From assembly GCA_965365345.1 (NCBI GenBank), contig CBDUBH010000093.1, positions 1 through 13,242 of the forward strand: DNA of 13,242 nt, in the 5' to 3' direction. A program made the position numbers and the translations under genes. Within the stretch, counting starts at the first letter, position 1. Each line of letters starts with the position of its first letter. The notes beneath the pieces were generated by a model. It saw nothing but the letters and a program-made list of their open reading frames with translations, made no database searches and was not told the DNA's origin. The stretch is from CBDUBH01 sp965365345. Lineage in GTDB: Bacteria; Bacteroidota; Ignavibacteria; Ignavibacteriales; SURF-24. Of this stretch, positions 6,602 to 13,180 are shown one piece after another.

Positions 6602-7459
6602 ATGAATCTTAAAATTACAAACGAAAATAAGCACTTTAGCAGTGCACCGGAAAATATCGGAAATACAAATTCCGTAAAGAAAAATTATTCCGATGCCGAT
6701 AAGCAAAAACTTGCTAAAGCTTCAATGGATTTTGAAGGACTTTTAACATCAATGATGATCAAAAGTATGACTTCAACAACCGAAGGTTTATTTGGCGATT
6801 CAGGATTTGGTGGCGATACAATGGAATCGGTATTTGAAGGTGAATTTGCAAATTTCATTTCGAAATCAAACGGAATGGGAGTTGCGGATATGATCTACAA
6901 AAAGTTGACAGGTGAAGAATTAGAAAAAACTATGCTTAATGTTAAAGAAGCGGTTCACAAAATTGAAATTCCAAAACCGGAAAAATCAGAAGAGACAAAA
7001 AATTCAAAAATCGATATTGAGAATTCTAATTTTGAAAAATCAATTACGCCGAGTTCAAAAGCAATTAATAGAGTTAACAGATACGATGATTTCATAAAAG
7101 ATGCTTCTGAAAAATACGGTGTTGATGAAAACATAATAAAATCAGTCATTCTAGCGGAATCAGCCGGAAATGAAAAAGCAATTTCGCACGCGAAAGCAAA
7201 AGGCCTAATGCAGATGATAGATTCAACTGCAAATGATATGGGCGTTAAAAATGTTTGGGATCCGAAAGATAATATTCATGGCGGAACTAAATATTTAAGC
7301 GGATTACTTCGACAATATAATGGAGACCTGAAACTTGCGCTTGCGGCTTATAATGCGGGTCCGGGAAATGTTGCAAAGCATAACGGAATTCCGCCTTTTA
7401 AAGAAACAAAAACTTACATTACACGAGTTTTAGGTTATCTGAATCATTTAAACGGATAA
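6602..7459 (+). CDS. flgJ: FlgJ: rod-binding domain fused to SLT lytic transglycosylase
   Basis: FlgJ caps the growing rod and opens the peptidoglycan for it. The 285-residue product has an N-terminal rod-binding domain (about 33-110: LAKASMDFEGLLTSMMIKSM, then GLFGDSGFGGDTM and EGEFANFISKSNGMGVADMIY). A Lys/Glu/Ser-rich linker (about 115-155) and a C-terminal family-1 lytic transglycosylase domain (about 160-282) follow. The latter shows the catalytic glutamate at E186 in ILAESAGN, then AKGLMQMIDSTA, NIHGGTKYLSGLL and LALAAYNAGPGNV. The classic enteric FlgJ carries a glucosaminidase (GH73) domain instead, so this is a different fusion. There is no signal peptide, which fits export of rod proteins by the flagellar apparatus. 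The leader has no Shine-Dalgarno motif. Confidence 0.93.
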   Translation: MNLKITNENKHFSSAPENIGNTNSVKKNYSDADKQKLAKASMDFEGLLTSMMIKSMTSTTEGLFGDSGFGGDTMESVFEGEFANFISKSNGMGVADMIYKKLTGEELEKTMLNVKEAVHKIEIPKPEKSEETKNSKIDIENSNFEKSITPSSKAINRVNRYDDFIKDASEKYGVDENIIKSVILAESAGNEKAISHAKAKGLMQMIDSTANDMGVKNVWDPKDNIHGGTKYLSGLLRQYNGDLKLALAAYNAGPGNVAKHNGIPPFKETKTYITRVLGYLNHLNG

Positions 7460-7462
7460 AAA

Positions 7463-7915
7463 ATGGATATTAAAAATTTATTTGCAGTACTTGAACAACA
7501 GGTAATTGATCTGAACGAACTTTTGGAAACTTCCTTGATCAAACAGAATGCAATAATTTCTTACGATCAAAATTTACTTGAAGAAGCAATTTTAAAAGAA
7601 GAAAAAGCTGTTCAAAAAGTTCAGGTAAGCGAAAAGAACAGATTAAAAATTATTTCCGATTTTTATCAAAATTCGTCTATAAAAAATTCAACTTTTAAAC
7701 TGAAAGAATTTGCCGAAACTTTTAAGCAATTAATTCCGAAAAAACATTATGAATTTATTTACAAATATGAATCGGTAATTAAAGAATTGGCAATTCAAAT
7801 CACTGTTGTAAACAGGCAGAATTTATATTTGATAGAAAATTCACGCGCATTTTTAAAAGAAACGATCAAAGCGATCGCAAATTCAAATAAAGCAATTTTA
7901 GATAGAAGAGTTTGA
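7463..7915 (+). CDS. flgN: FlgN-like export chaperone for FlgK and FlgL
   Basis: This 150-residue, almost entirely helical protein is rich in Glu, Lys, Leu and Ile. FlgN family proteins bind the C-terminal helices of the hook-filament junction proteins FlgK and FlgL in the cytoplasm and bring them to the export gate. Sequence support is general: an N-terminal FAVLEQQVIDLNELLETSLIKQNAIIS helix, a LLEEAILKEEKAVQKVQ heptad-like helix, and C-terminal helices ending in AIANSNKAILDRRV. Position gives the main support: 3 nt after flgJ and one base before flgK, the usual place for flgN. flgM, the anti-sigma-28 gene often next to flgN, is not here. Confidence 0.82.
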   Translation: MDIKNLFAVLEQQVIDLNELLETSLIKQNAIISYDQNLLEEAILKEEKAVQKVQVSEKNRLKIISDFYQNSSIKNSTFKLKEFAETFKQLIPKKHYEFIYKYESVIKELAIQITVVNRQNLYLIENSRAFLKETIKAIANSNKAILDRRV

Positions 7916-7916
7916 T

Positions 7917-9275
7917 ATGGGAGTTTCAAGATTACTTGACATTTCGAGCCGGAGCCTTGGAGTTTACCAAAGAGCTTTGGAAGTTACATCGCACAATGTT
8001 GCAAATGCTAACAATCCGAATTTTTCGCGTCAAAGAGTTCTATTCACTTCCGAACGCACCGAAATTCAAGGCGGCGGTGAATGGGGAACAGGCGTAAAAA
8101 TTCAGGATGTTTTGCGCGTTCGCGATAGATTAACCGATGTGCAGATCAGATCTTATAATCAAAAATTTGCCGATACTGATACACGCGCCGGAATTTTAGG
8201 TCAGGTTGAAACTTTATTTAACGAACCTTCTGAAAACGGACTTTCATCAATAATGAATTCGTTTTTTAATTCCTGGGATGAACTAGCAGTTTCGCCAAAC
8301 GCTGATCATTTAAAAGGAAAAGTTATTCAGGAAGCGCAAAGATTTGCATCAAAAATTCAATCAATTTATGAAGGAATGAATCAAACAAAAGCAGACATTA
8401 TAATTGCCGCTGAAGAAAAAGTAGGGAATTTAAATACTTATCTGCACGATATTCAAACTATAAATCAAAAAATTCTTGAATCAAATATTGCCGGAAATCC
8501 CGCAAATGATCTTTTGGATCAAAGAGATGCAGTAATTGATGAACTTAGTAAACTTACAAACATTGATACTTTTTATGGAGATAACGGAACCGTAAGCGTT
8601 TCGATAGGCGGAGTTTTTGCAGCCGATGCTTACATTGTAAACGATTTCAAATTGAATTTGAATAACGATCAATTATCAATTTCAACTAAAGATGAAAATG
8701 CTGTTTTGAATTTGAGCGGCGGTGAAATTAATGCAACTCTGGATATTTTCAATAACAGAATCAATGAGTATTTAGGAAAACTCGATTCAATTGCAAATAC
8801 GGTTATGAATACCGTTAATGATGCGCACAGAACCGGATTTACATCGCACGAACCACCTGTTACCGGAGTTGAATTTTTTAAAAGTTACACTAACGGAAAA
8901 CTTGAAATCAACGATCAGATTTTAGGGGATCCGAAATTTGTTGCCGCTTCAGGAAATGGAGAATCTGGCAACGGAGATATTGCGCTTAAAATTGCCGGAC
9001 TCAAAAATTCAAAATTGATCGAAGGAAAAAGCATTAGCGAATTTTACGGCGCAATGATAAGTTCACTGGGTAGCGAAGTAAAAGTAAATACTCAAAATGC
9101 GCAAACAAATCAACTTGTTTTGAAACAACTTGATAATTTAAAAGCTTCGGTTTCGGGAGTTTCAATTGATGAAGAAATGACAAATGTTATAAAATTTCAA
9201 AGATCTTATGATGCTTCGGCAAAATTAATTAAAATTGCCGATGAGGTTCTTCAAACTTTATTAAATATGGTGTAA
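7917..9275 (+). CDS. flgK: Flagellar hook-associated protein 1, FlgK
   Basis: FlgK is the first junction protein between hook and filament. The 452-residue product is about 100 shorter than the enteric protein, with the loss presumably in the exposed middle domain. It begins GVSRLLDISSRSLGVYQRAL and carries the axial-protein motif TSHNVANANNPNFSRQRV (about 24-41). Next come a FlgK-specific helical part (IMNSFFNSWDELAVSPN, then ASKIQSIYEGMN) and NDLLDQRDAVIDELSKL. The C-terminal heptad helix SIDEEMTNVIKFQRSYDASAK ends in LLNMV. The start at 7917 is one base after the flgN stop. An overlapping frame beginning at 7912 is a short shadow. There is no signal peptide; it is a flagellar export substrate. 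Confidence 0.96.
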   Translation: MGVSRLLDISSRSLGVYQRALEVTSHNVANANNPNFSRQRVLFTSERTEIQGGGEWGTGVKIQDVLRVRDRLTDVQIRSYNQKFADTDTRAGILGQVETLFNEPSENGLSSIMNSFFNSWDELAVSPNADHLKGKVIQEAQRFASKIQSIYEGMNQTKADIIIAAEEKVGNLNTYLHDIQTINQKILESNIAGNPANDLLDQRDAVIDELSKLTNIDTFYGDNGTVSVSIGGVFAADAYIVNDFKLNLNNDQLSISTKDENAVLNLSGGEINATLDIFNNRINEYLGKLDSIANTVMNTVNDAHRTGFTSHEPPVTGVEFFKSYTNGKLEINDQILGDPKFVAASGNGESGNGDIALKIAGLKNSKLIEGKSISEFYGAMISSLGSEVKVNTQNAQTNQLVLKQLDNLKASVSGVSIDEEMTNVIKFQRSYDASAKLIKIADEVLQTLLNMV

Positions 9276-9277
9276 TA

Positions 9278-10180
9278 ATGAGAATCTCCGATATTTTAAT
9301 AACGAATAATTATTTAAGTTCGATGAATAACTCCAAAAGCAATATTCAAAAATTGCAGGAGCAGATTTTAACAGGACAAAAAATTAATAAACCTTCGGAT
9401 TCGCCTTCTGGAACTTCGAAAAGTATGCGCTTAAGTGAAAGTATTCAAAGCAACGAAAGTTTTATTAAAAATATCGAAAGCACATTTTCATTTTTGCAAA
9501 TTACAACTTCAACAATGGAATCTATCGGCGATGAAGTTCAAAATTTAAAAGTGCTTTTTACAAATTTGAATAATCCGCTTGCCGATACTAATCTAAATAC
9601 AATTGCAGATCAAATTGATCTTTCATTAAAAGCCATTATGAATCTTGCAAATACTGAATACGAAGGAAAATATATTTTCGGCGGAACAGATCATTCGCAA
9701 GCGCCGTACGGATTTGATAAAGATATTGACGGAAATGATATTGCCGTTCAAAATGTAACCAGCACAACCGGCGAACAAAAAATCAGAATAAGCCAGAATA
9801 CAATTCAAAAAGTTAATGTTCCCGGGAATGATATTTTCGGCGCAATCGGCTCAAACGATCTTTTTAATACTTTGATTGAAGTCCGAGATAATTTGCGCAA
9901 CGGAATTAAGCCGGATGCAGCGCAAACACAGATCGTTGAAGATTTCAGTAAAAATATTTTAGGTAAAATGACTTCTGCCGGCGAAGTTATGAACAGACTT
10001 GATGCGACAAAAGAATTGCTTGGCGGACAAATTTTAGAACTTCAAAATCTTCTTTCAAAAGAAAAAGAAACAGATATTGCAAAAGCCGTAATTGATATGC
10101 AGCAGCAGCAATATTATTTGGATATGTCATATAAAATGTCGGCTTCAATTTTACCAAGATCACTTTTGGATTTTATGTAA
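9278..10180 (+). CDS. flgL: Flagellar hook-associated protein 3, FlgL
   Basis: FlgL is the second junction protein, between FlgK and flagellin. The 300-residue product has the flagellin-like N-terminal helices (NYLSSMNNSKSNIQKLQEQILTG, then KINKPSDSPSG at about 35-45), a middle region with ANTEYEGKYIFGGTDHSQAPY, which is diagnostic of FlgL, and a C-terminal flagellin-like helix (KEKETDIAKAVIDMQQQQYYLDMSYK, ending SLLDFM). It starts 2 bases after the flgK stop (TAATAATG) and ends one base before the motA ATG. FlgN, encoded two genes upstream, is its expected chaperone. Confidence 0.96.
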   Translation: MRISDILITNNYLSSMNNSKSNIQKLQEQILTGQKINKPSDSPSGTSKSMRLSESIQSNESFIKNIESTFSFLQITTSTMESIGDEVQNLKVLFTNLNNPLADTNLNTIADQIDLSLKAIMNLANTEYEGKYIFGGTDHSQAPYGFDKDIDGNDIAVQNVTSTTGEQKIRISQNTIQKVNVPGNDIFGAIGSNDLFNTLIEVRDNLRNGIKPDAAQTQIVEDFSKNILGKMTSAGEVMNRLDATKELLGGQILELQNLLSKEKETDIAKAVIDMQQQQYYLDMSYKMSASILPRSLLDFM

Positions 10181-10181
10181 A

Positions 10182-10955
10182 ATGAAAAAGATTTCAAATT
10201 TTAACGGACTTATTTTAGGAATTGCAAGCATTTTTGGCGCTTACATAATTGAAGGCGGCTCATTAAAAGCGCTGTTTTTAATTTCACCTTTAATTATAGT
10301 TTTTGGAGGAACTTTTGCTGCCGTAATAATCGGATTCGGTTACGAAAATTTCAAAAAAATAATTCCGCTTATGAAAATGGCGTACTTCCCGAAAAAGTAT
10401 GACATTCTAAATTTGATCTACAGTTTTGTGGAGTTTTCAATAATTTCACGTAGAGAAGGATTTTTAGTTTTAGAGCGCGAAAGTGAAAAACTTCCTTACA
10501 ATTATCCGAAAAAATTAATAAGATTTGTAATTGACGGAACTGATCCCGAAACTTTGGAAAACATTGCCGAAACCGAAATGCGCACAATGCAGGACAGGCA
10601 CTTTTCCAATATTTTCATTTTTACAAAAATGGGCGGTTACGCGCCGACTATGGGAATTATCGGAACTGTAATGGGATTGGTAATGACTTTGGCAAACGCC
10701 GGTGCCGATCCTAATTTACTTATAAGAAATATTGCAACGGCTTTCATTGCAACTTTGTGGGGCGTGTTCAGCGCAAATTTATTATGGCTTCCAATTAGCG
10801 ATAGATTAAAAAAATGTCATCAAGAAGAAAAAAATATGATGGAGATATCTTTGGAGGGAGTTTTGGCATTACAGAGTGGGGAAATCCCGTCAGTAGTGAA
10901 AGCGAGATTGGTAAGTATGCTTCCCCAAAAAGATCAAGAAAAACTCCTCGCATAA
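10182..10955 (+). CDS. motA: Flagellar stator protein MotA (first copy)
   Basis: MotA forms the ion-conducting, torque-generating stator with MotB in the inner membrane. The 257-residue product begins MKKISNFNGLILGIASIFGAYIIEGG. An upstream in-frame ATG (10092) lies inside flgL, and 10182, one base after the flgL stop with an A-rich leader, is the natural start. It has four predicted membrane helices (about 8-28, 31-53, 149-171, 178-205) and a cytoplasmic loop between helices 2 and 3 with FVIDGTDPETLENIAETEM. The conserved pore segment GGYAPTMGIIGTVMGL and the second proline site WLPISDRLK are present. The family's last block, EGVLALQSGEIPSVVKARL, is in place, so the C-terminus is authentic although motB overlaps it by 142 nt. 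This differs from the second motA starting at 13181. Confidence 0.94.
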   Translation: MKKISNFNGLILGIASIFGAYIIEGGSLKALFLISPLIIVFGGTFAAVIIGFGYENFKKIIPLMKMAYFPKKYDILNLIYSFVEFSIISRREGFLVLERESEKLPYNYPKKLIRFVIDGTDPETLENIAETEMRTMQDRHFSNIFIFTKMGGYAPTMGIIGTVMGLVMTLANAGADPNLLIRNIATAFIATLWGVFSANLLWLPISDRLKKCHQEEKNMMEISLEGVLALQSGEIPSVVKARLVSMLPQKDQEKLLA

Positions 10956-11641
10956 AAGAAAATCCCGAAAATCTTTTTGCAGAAGAAGGTGATAAGGATA
11001 GGTATATCATTACCTATGCCGATCTTATCACTTTGCTATTGGGGCTTTTCATAATTCTTTATGCAATAAGCAATGTTGACGTTAACAAATACAAAAAAAT
11101 GATCGGCGGATTTGAAAGCGTATTCGGTACACAAAAAGCCGAAATAAAACCGAGCGCAATTCCGTTGCCTAAAATTGATTTTAAAGAAAATATTACGATA
11201 GGAAGTCTGCAGGGAAAATTGGAAAACCTTATTGTTGAAAATAATCTTGCAAACTCAATAAAATTAGTGGAAAACGAAAGAGGAATTACAATTCATATAT
11301 TAGGTGATATTTTATTTCCTTCGGCAAATGCTCAAATAAAAGAAAACTCAAAGCAAATACTTTCAAAAATCGCGGCTGTAATAAAACAACTCCCAAATGA
11401 TATAAGAATTGAAGGACACACTGATAATATTCCGATAAAAAACAGTGAATTTCCTTCAAATTGGCATTTATCAGTTGCGCGCGCATTAAATACAGCGTAT
11501 TTTTTGATTGATAATGAACAACTTTCTCCCGATAAAGTTTCGGTTGTGGGATATTCAGAATACAAACCGGTTGCAACAAATGAAACTTTGGATGGAAGAG
11601 AAACAAACAGAAGAGTTGACATTATAATTCTGAAAAAATAA
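10814..11641 (+). CDS. motB: Flagellar stator protein MotB
   Basis: MotB anchors the stator to peptidoglycan and carries the proton/ion-binding aspartate. The 275-residue product has an unusually long cytoplasmic N-terminus (about 63 residues, starting MSSRRKKY). One membrane helix (about 64-88) follows with the essential Asp at D70 in YADLITLLLGL, then a plug/linker. The C-terminal OmpA-like peptidoglycan-binding domain shows IEGHTDNIPI, NWHLSVARA, VVGYSEYKPVATNET and GRETNRRVDI. In this frame there is no ATG, GTG or TTG between 10814 and the membrane helix, so ATG 10814 is the only normal start and the gene overlaps motA by 142 nt. An A-rich leader (attaaaaaa) before the ATG is like that of neighbouring genes. 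Start confidence is lower than gene confidence. Confidence 0.93.
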   Translation: MSSRRKKYDGDIFGGSFGITEWGNPVSSESEIGKYASPKRSRKTPRIKENPENLFAEEGDKDRYIITYADLITLLLGLFIILYAISNVDVNKYKKMIGGFESVFGTQKAEIKPSAIPLPKIDFKENITIGSLQGKLENLIVENNLANSIKLVENERGITIHILGDILFPSANAQIKENSKQILSKIAAVIKQLPNDIRIEGHTDNIPIKNSEFPSNWHLSVARALNTAYFLIDNEQLSPDKVSVVGYSEYKPVATNETLDGRETNRRVDIIILKK

Positions 11642-11674
11642 AAATTAAAATTTAAAAGTAAAAAGAAGAGAAAA

Positions 11675-12061
11675 ATGAAAATTAAAAATCTTCAATTCGG
11701 TGAAATTGAATTCGATGAAAGTATGATAATCGAATTTAAAGACGGTTTAATAGGATTTGAAAATTACAAAAAATATCTTTTGATCAATTCCGGAAATGAT
11801 GAAATGTTTTTGTGGTTAACATCAATTGATGAACCTGAACTTGTATTCCCGCTTTTCGGAATCAGAATGATCGAAGAAGAATTTCCGCAGGATGAAAATC
11901 TTGAAGCATTTGGAATCGTTAAATTAAATTCTGATCCCGCGCAAATTACTATCAATTTAAAAGCACCGGTTTACTTAAATCAAAACGAAAAAACGGGATT
12001 CCAAAAAATTTTGGATGAAGAAAAATATCCCGTAAATTATAATCTCTTCAAAGAAAATTAA
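11675..12061 (+). CDS. fliW: Flagellar assembly factor FliW
   Basis: FliW binds either flagellin or CsrA. When flagellin is exported, FliW is freed and antagonises CsrA, which lets flagellin mRNA be translated. The 128-residue product has the family landmarks: FGEIEFDESMIIEFKDGLIGFENYKKYLL (1-36), a WLTSIDEPELVFPL block (about 48-61), then the AFGIVKLN and ITINLKAPVYLN strands (about 85-105). It is a little shorter than many FliW proteins because its C-terminus ends early. It is followed after 11 nt by csrA, the classic arrangement. The 33-nt gap from motB is A-rich with only a weak AAGAG as ribosome-binding site. Confidence 0.96.
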   Translation: MKIKNLQFGEIEFDESMIIEFKDGLIGFENYKKYLLINSGNDEMFLWLTSIDEPELVFPLFGIRMIEEEFPQDENLEAFGIVKLNSDPAQITINLKAPVYLNQNEKTGFQKILDEEKYPVNYNLFKEN

Positions 12062-12083
12062 ACAGGGAAGTTATGCTAATTTT
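12054..12083 (+). promoter_or_regulatory. Candidate CsrA-binding hairpin over the csrA start codon
   Basis: The sequence acagggaagt (12062-12071) matches the CsrA consensus ACARGGAUGU at 9 of 10 positions, with the essential GGA intact. It overlaps the only Shine-Dalgarno-like motif of csrA. The flanks aaaatta (12054-12060) and taatttt (12077-12083) are perfectly complementary, placing the GGA in the loop of a 7-bp, all A-U stem with a 16-nt loop that also contains the AUG. Binding of CsrA here would block ribosomes, giving negative autoregulation as known for other CsrA proteins. The stem is weak, so the structure is tentative; the motif match is direct observation. Confidence 0.55.
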
Positions 12084-12327
12084 ATCCAGAAAACTAAATG
12101 AAGAGATAGTTATTAACGGCGAAATTAAAGTAAAAATAATTTCTATCTCCGATAATCAAATTAAAATTGGAATTGATGCACCGGCAAGCGTAAAAATTTT
12201 ACGCGGGGAAATTTATGAAAGCGTTAAAGAAAGCACAATTGAAGCGTCAAAAAGCACAAAAGAAAATATTGATGCAGAAAATATTTCCAAATTGAAAAAC
12301 TTAAAGATCAATAAAATTAAACAATAA
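12073..12327 (+). CDS. csrA: Carbon storage regulator / translational regulator CsrA
   Basis: CsrA is a dimeric RNA-binding protein that blocks translation of target mRNAs at GGA sites. In FliW-containing bacteria, flagellin mRNA is its main target. The 84-residue product starts with the family hallmark MLILSRKLNEEIVI and continues through VKIISISDNQIKIGIDAP and ILRGEIYE. Two RNA-contacting arginines expected in the family are present (R6 and R44). The last 30 or so residues (from about 52) form a Lys/Asn/Ser-rich extension longer than in enteric CsrA (61 residues). Extended C-termini occur in FliW-regulated CsrA proteins, where the tail helps form the FliW interface. It lies 11 nt behind fliW. 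Confidence 0.97.
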   Translation: MLILSRKLNEEIVINGEIKVKIISISDNQIKIGIDAPASVKILRGEIYESVKESTIEASKSTKENIDAENISKLKNLKINKIKQ

Positions 12328-12330
12328 GAG

Positions 12331-12350
12331 ATCTTTTAAAAGATTTTTTC
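12331..12350 (+). terminator. Weak candidate intrinsic terminator after csrA
   Basis: A perfect palindrome atcttttaaaagat (12331-12344) is followed at once by a T run (12344-12349), 3 bases after the csrA stop. The stem is A-U rich with only one G-C pair and a tiny loop, so it would be a weak terminator at best. The rest of the 131-nt spacer (12351-12458) is A/T-rich with a repeated ttcgaatt (12368-12375, 12413-12420) and holds no convincing gene. Confidence 0.35.
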
Positions 12351-12458
12351 AAAAAAAATTCAAGAACTTCGAATTAATCTCGATAATTAAATGAAGGAAT
12401 ATTCTTTTAGTTTTCGAATTTCTTTTTTGGTTGAATAAAGTTAATAAATTAAAAAGCG

Positions 12459-13178
12459 ATGCAAAATATTAAAATAAAAGTTTTGGTAGTTGATGATTCG
12501 GATATAATCCGCCATGCGTTAAAAACTTTTTTTGAGGATTATAATTTCGAAGTTTTAACTTGTCATGATGGATTGGAAGGAGTTCAAAAAGCTGCTGAGT
12601 TTAAGCCGGACATTATCTTTTTGGATTTGATGATGCCGAATTTTGACGGCTTGAAAATGCTGCAGGTAATTAAAGTTTTGGACAATCTGAAAAACATTCC
12701 GGTAATTGTGATAAGTGCAAATACCGATAAACGAAATGTTTTGGCTGCAGTTGAAGCAGGCGCAAATAGAGTTATCTCAAAGCCACTTCAAAAAGAAACA
12801 ATTATAAAATATGTAAATGAAATTTTGGGCAGTGAGACTCTTTCAAAATCCAAAAAGAAAAAATCTTTGGCTGATAATGAAAAAAGCGACATTCAAAAAA
12901 GTCTGATCAAATTTTTCATGGATGGTTTTCCCGAAAAGAAAATTAAGATCCAATCGGCAATTCAAACAAGAAATAAAGAATTATTAAGAATGATAATTCA
13001 CGAAATTCGTGGTAACGGCGGAATGATGGGTTATAATGAATTAACAAATTTGGCCGCAGAAGTTGAAGAAAAAATATTAAGCGGAATTTTTGAATGGTCG
13101 TATTTAAATATGAAATGCGAGCAGATCTTTTCTTACGTTAATCAAATTGAAACACTAAATATGGTACAGGATAAGTAA
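12459..13178 (+). CDS. Two-domain phosphorelay protein: response-regulator receiver plus Hpt-like domain
   Basis: The 239-residue product has an N-terminal receiver (REC) domain, about 1-125. It shows the acidic pair D12/D13 in LVVDDSD, the phospho-accepting D56 in IIFLDLMMPNFDG, the switch serine S86 in VISAN and the conserved lysine K108 in ISKPL. A Lys/Ser-rich linker (126-145) and a C-terminal helical domain (about 146-230) follow. The latter contains HEIRGNGGMMGYNELTNLA, matching the Hpt motif H..KG.a...G...l..la, with H181 as the probable phospho-acceptor. It has no DNA-binding domain and no membrane segment. It could carry phosphate between D56 and H181 or act as a phosphate sink. It sits behind a spacer after csrA and 2 nt ahead of a motA gene, so a role in motility control is likely; its partner kinase is not visible. 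Confidence 0.87.
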   Translation: MQNIKIKVLVVDDSDIIRHALKTFFEDYNFEVLTCHDGLEGVQKAAEFKPDIIFLDLMMPNFDGLKMLQVIKVLDNLKNIPVIVISANTDKRNVLAAVEAGANRVISKPLQKETIIKYVNEILGSETLSKSKKKKSLADNEKSDIQKSLIKFFMDGFPEKKIKIQSAIQTRNKELLRMIIHEIRGNGGMMGYNELTNLAAEVEEKILSGIFEWSYLNMKCEQIFSYVNQIETLNMVQDK

Positions 13179-13180
13179 CA

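Noticed and set aside
7912..8097. Small + strand frame overlapping the start of flgK
   Set aside because: It is a different frame across the conserved FlgK N-terminus, with no recognisable family. FlgK at 7917 explains the sequence.
10092..10181. N-terminal extension of motA from the upstream in-frame ATG
   Set aside because: These 30 codons lie inside flgL's conserved C-terminus and give a Cys/Ser/Ile-rich peptide unlike any MotA. ATG 10182 gives a normal MotA start one base after flgL.
11286..11622. Two overlapping minus-strand frames of about 100 codons in motB
   Set aside because: They are antisense shadows of the conserved OmpA-like domain, with no plausible start context and no gene on the minus strand anywhere in the window.
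12391..12438. 15-residue frame (MKEYSFSFRISFLVE) in the csrA to REC-Hpt spacer
   Set aside because: Very short, with no Shine-Dalgarno motif, and such frames are expected by chance in A/T-rich DNA. A leader peptide cannot be excluded but is not supported.
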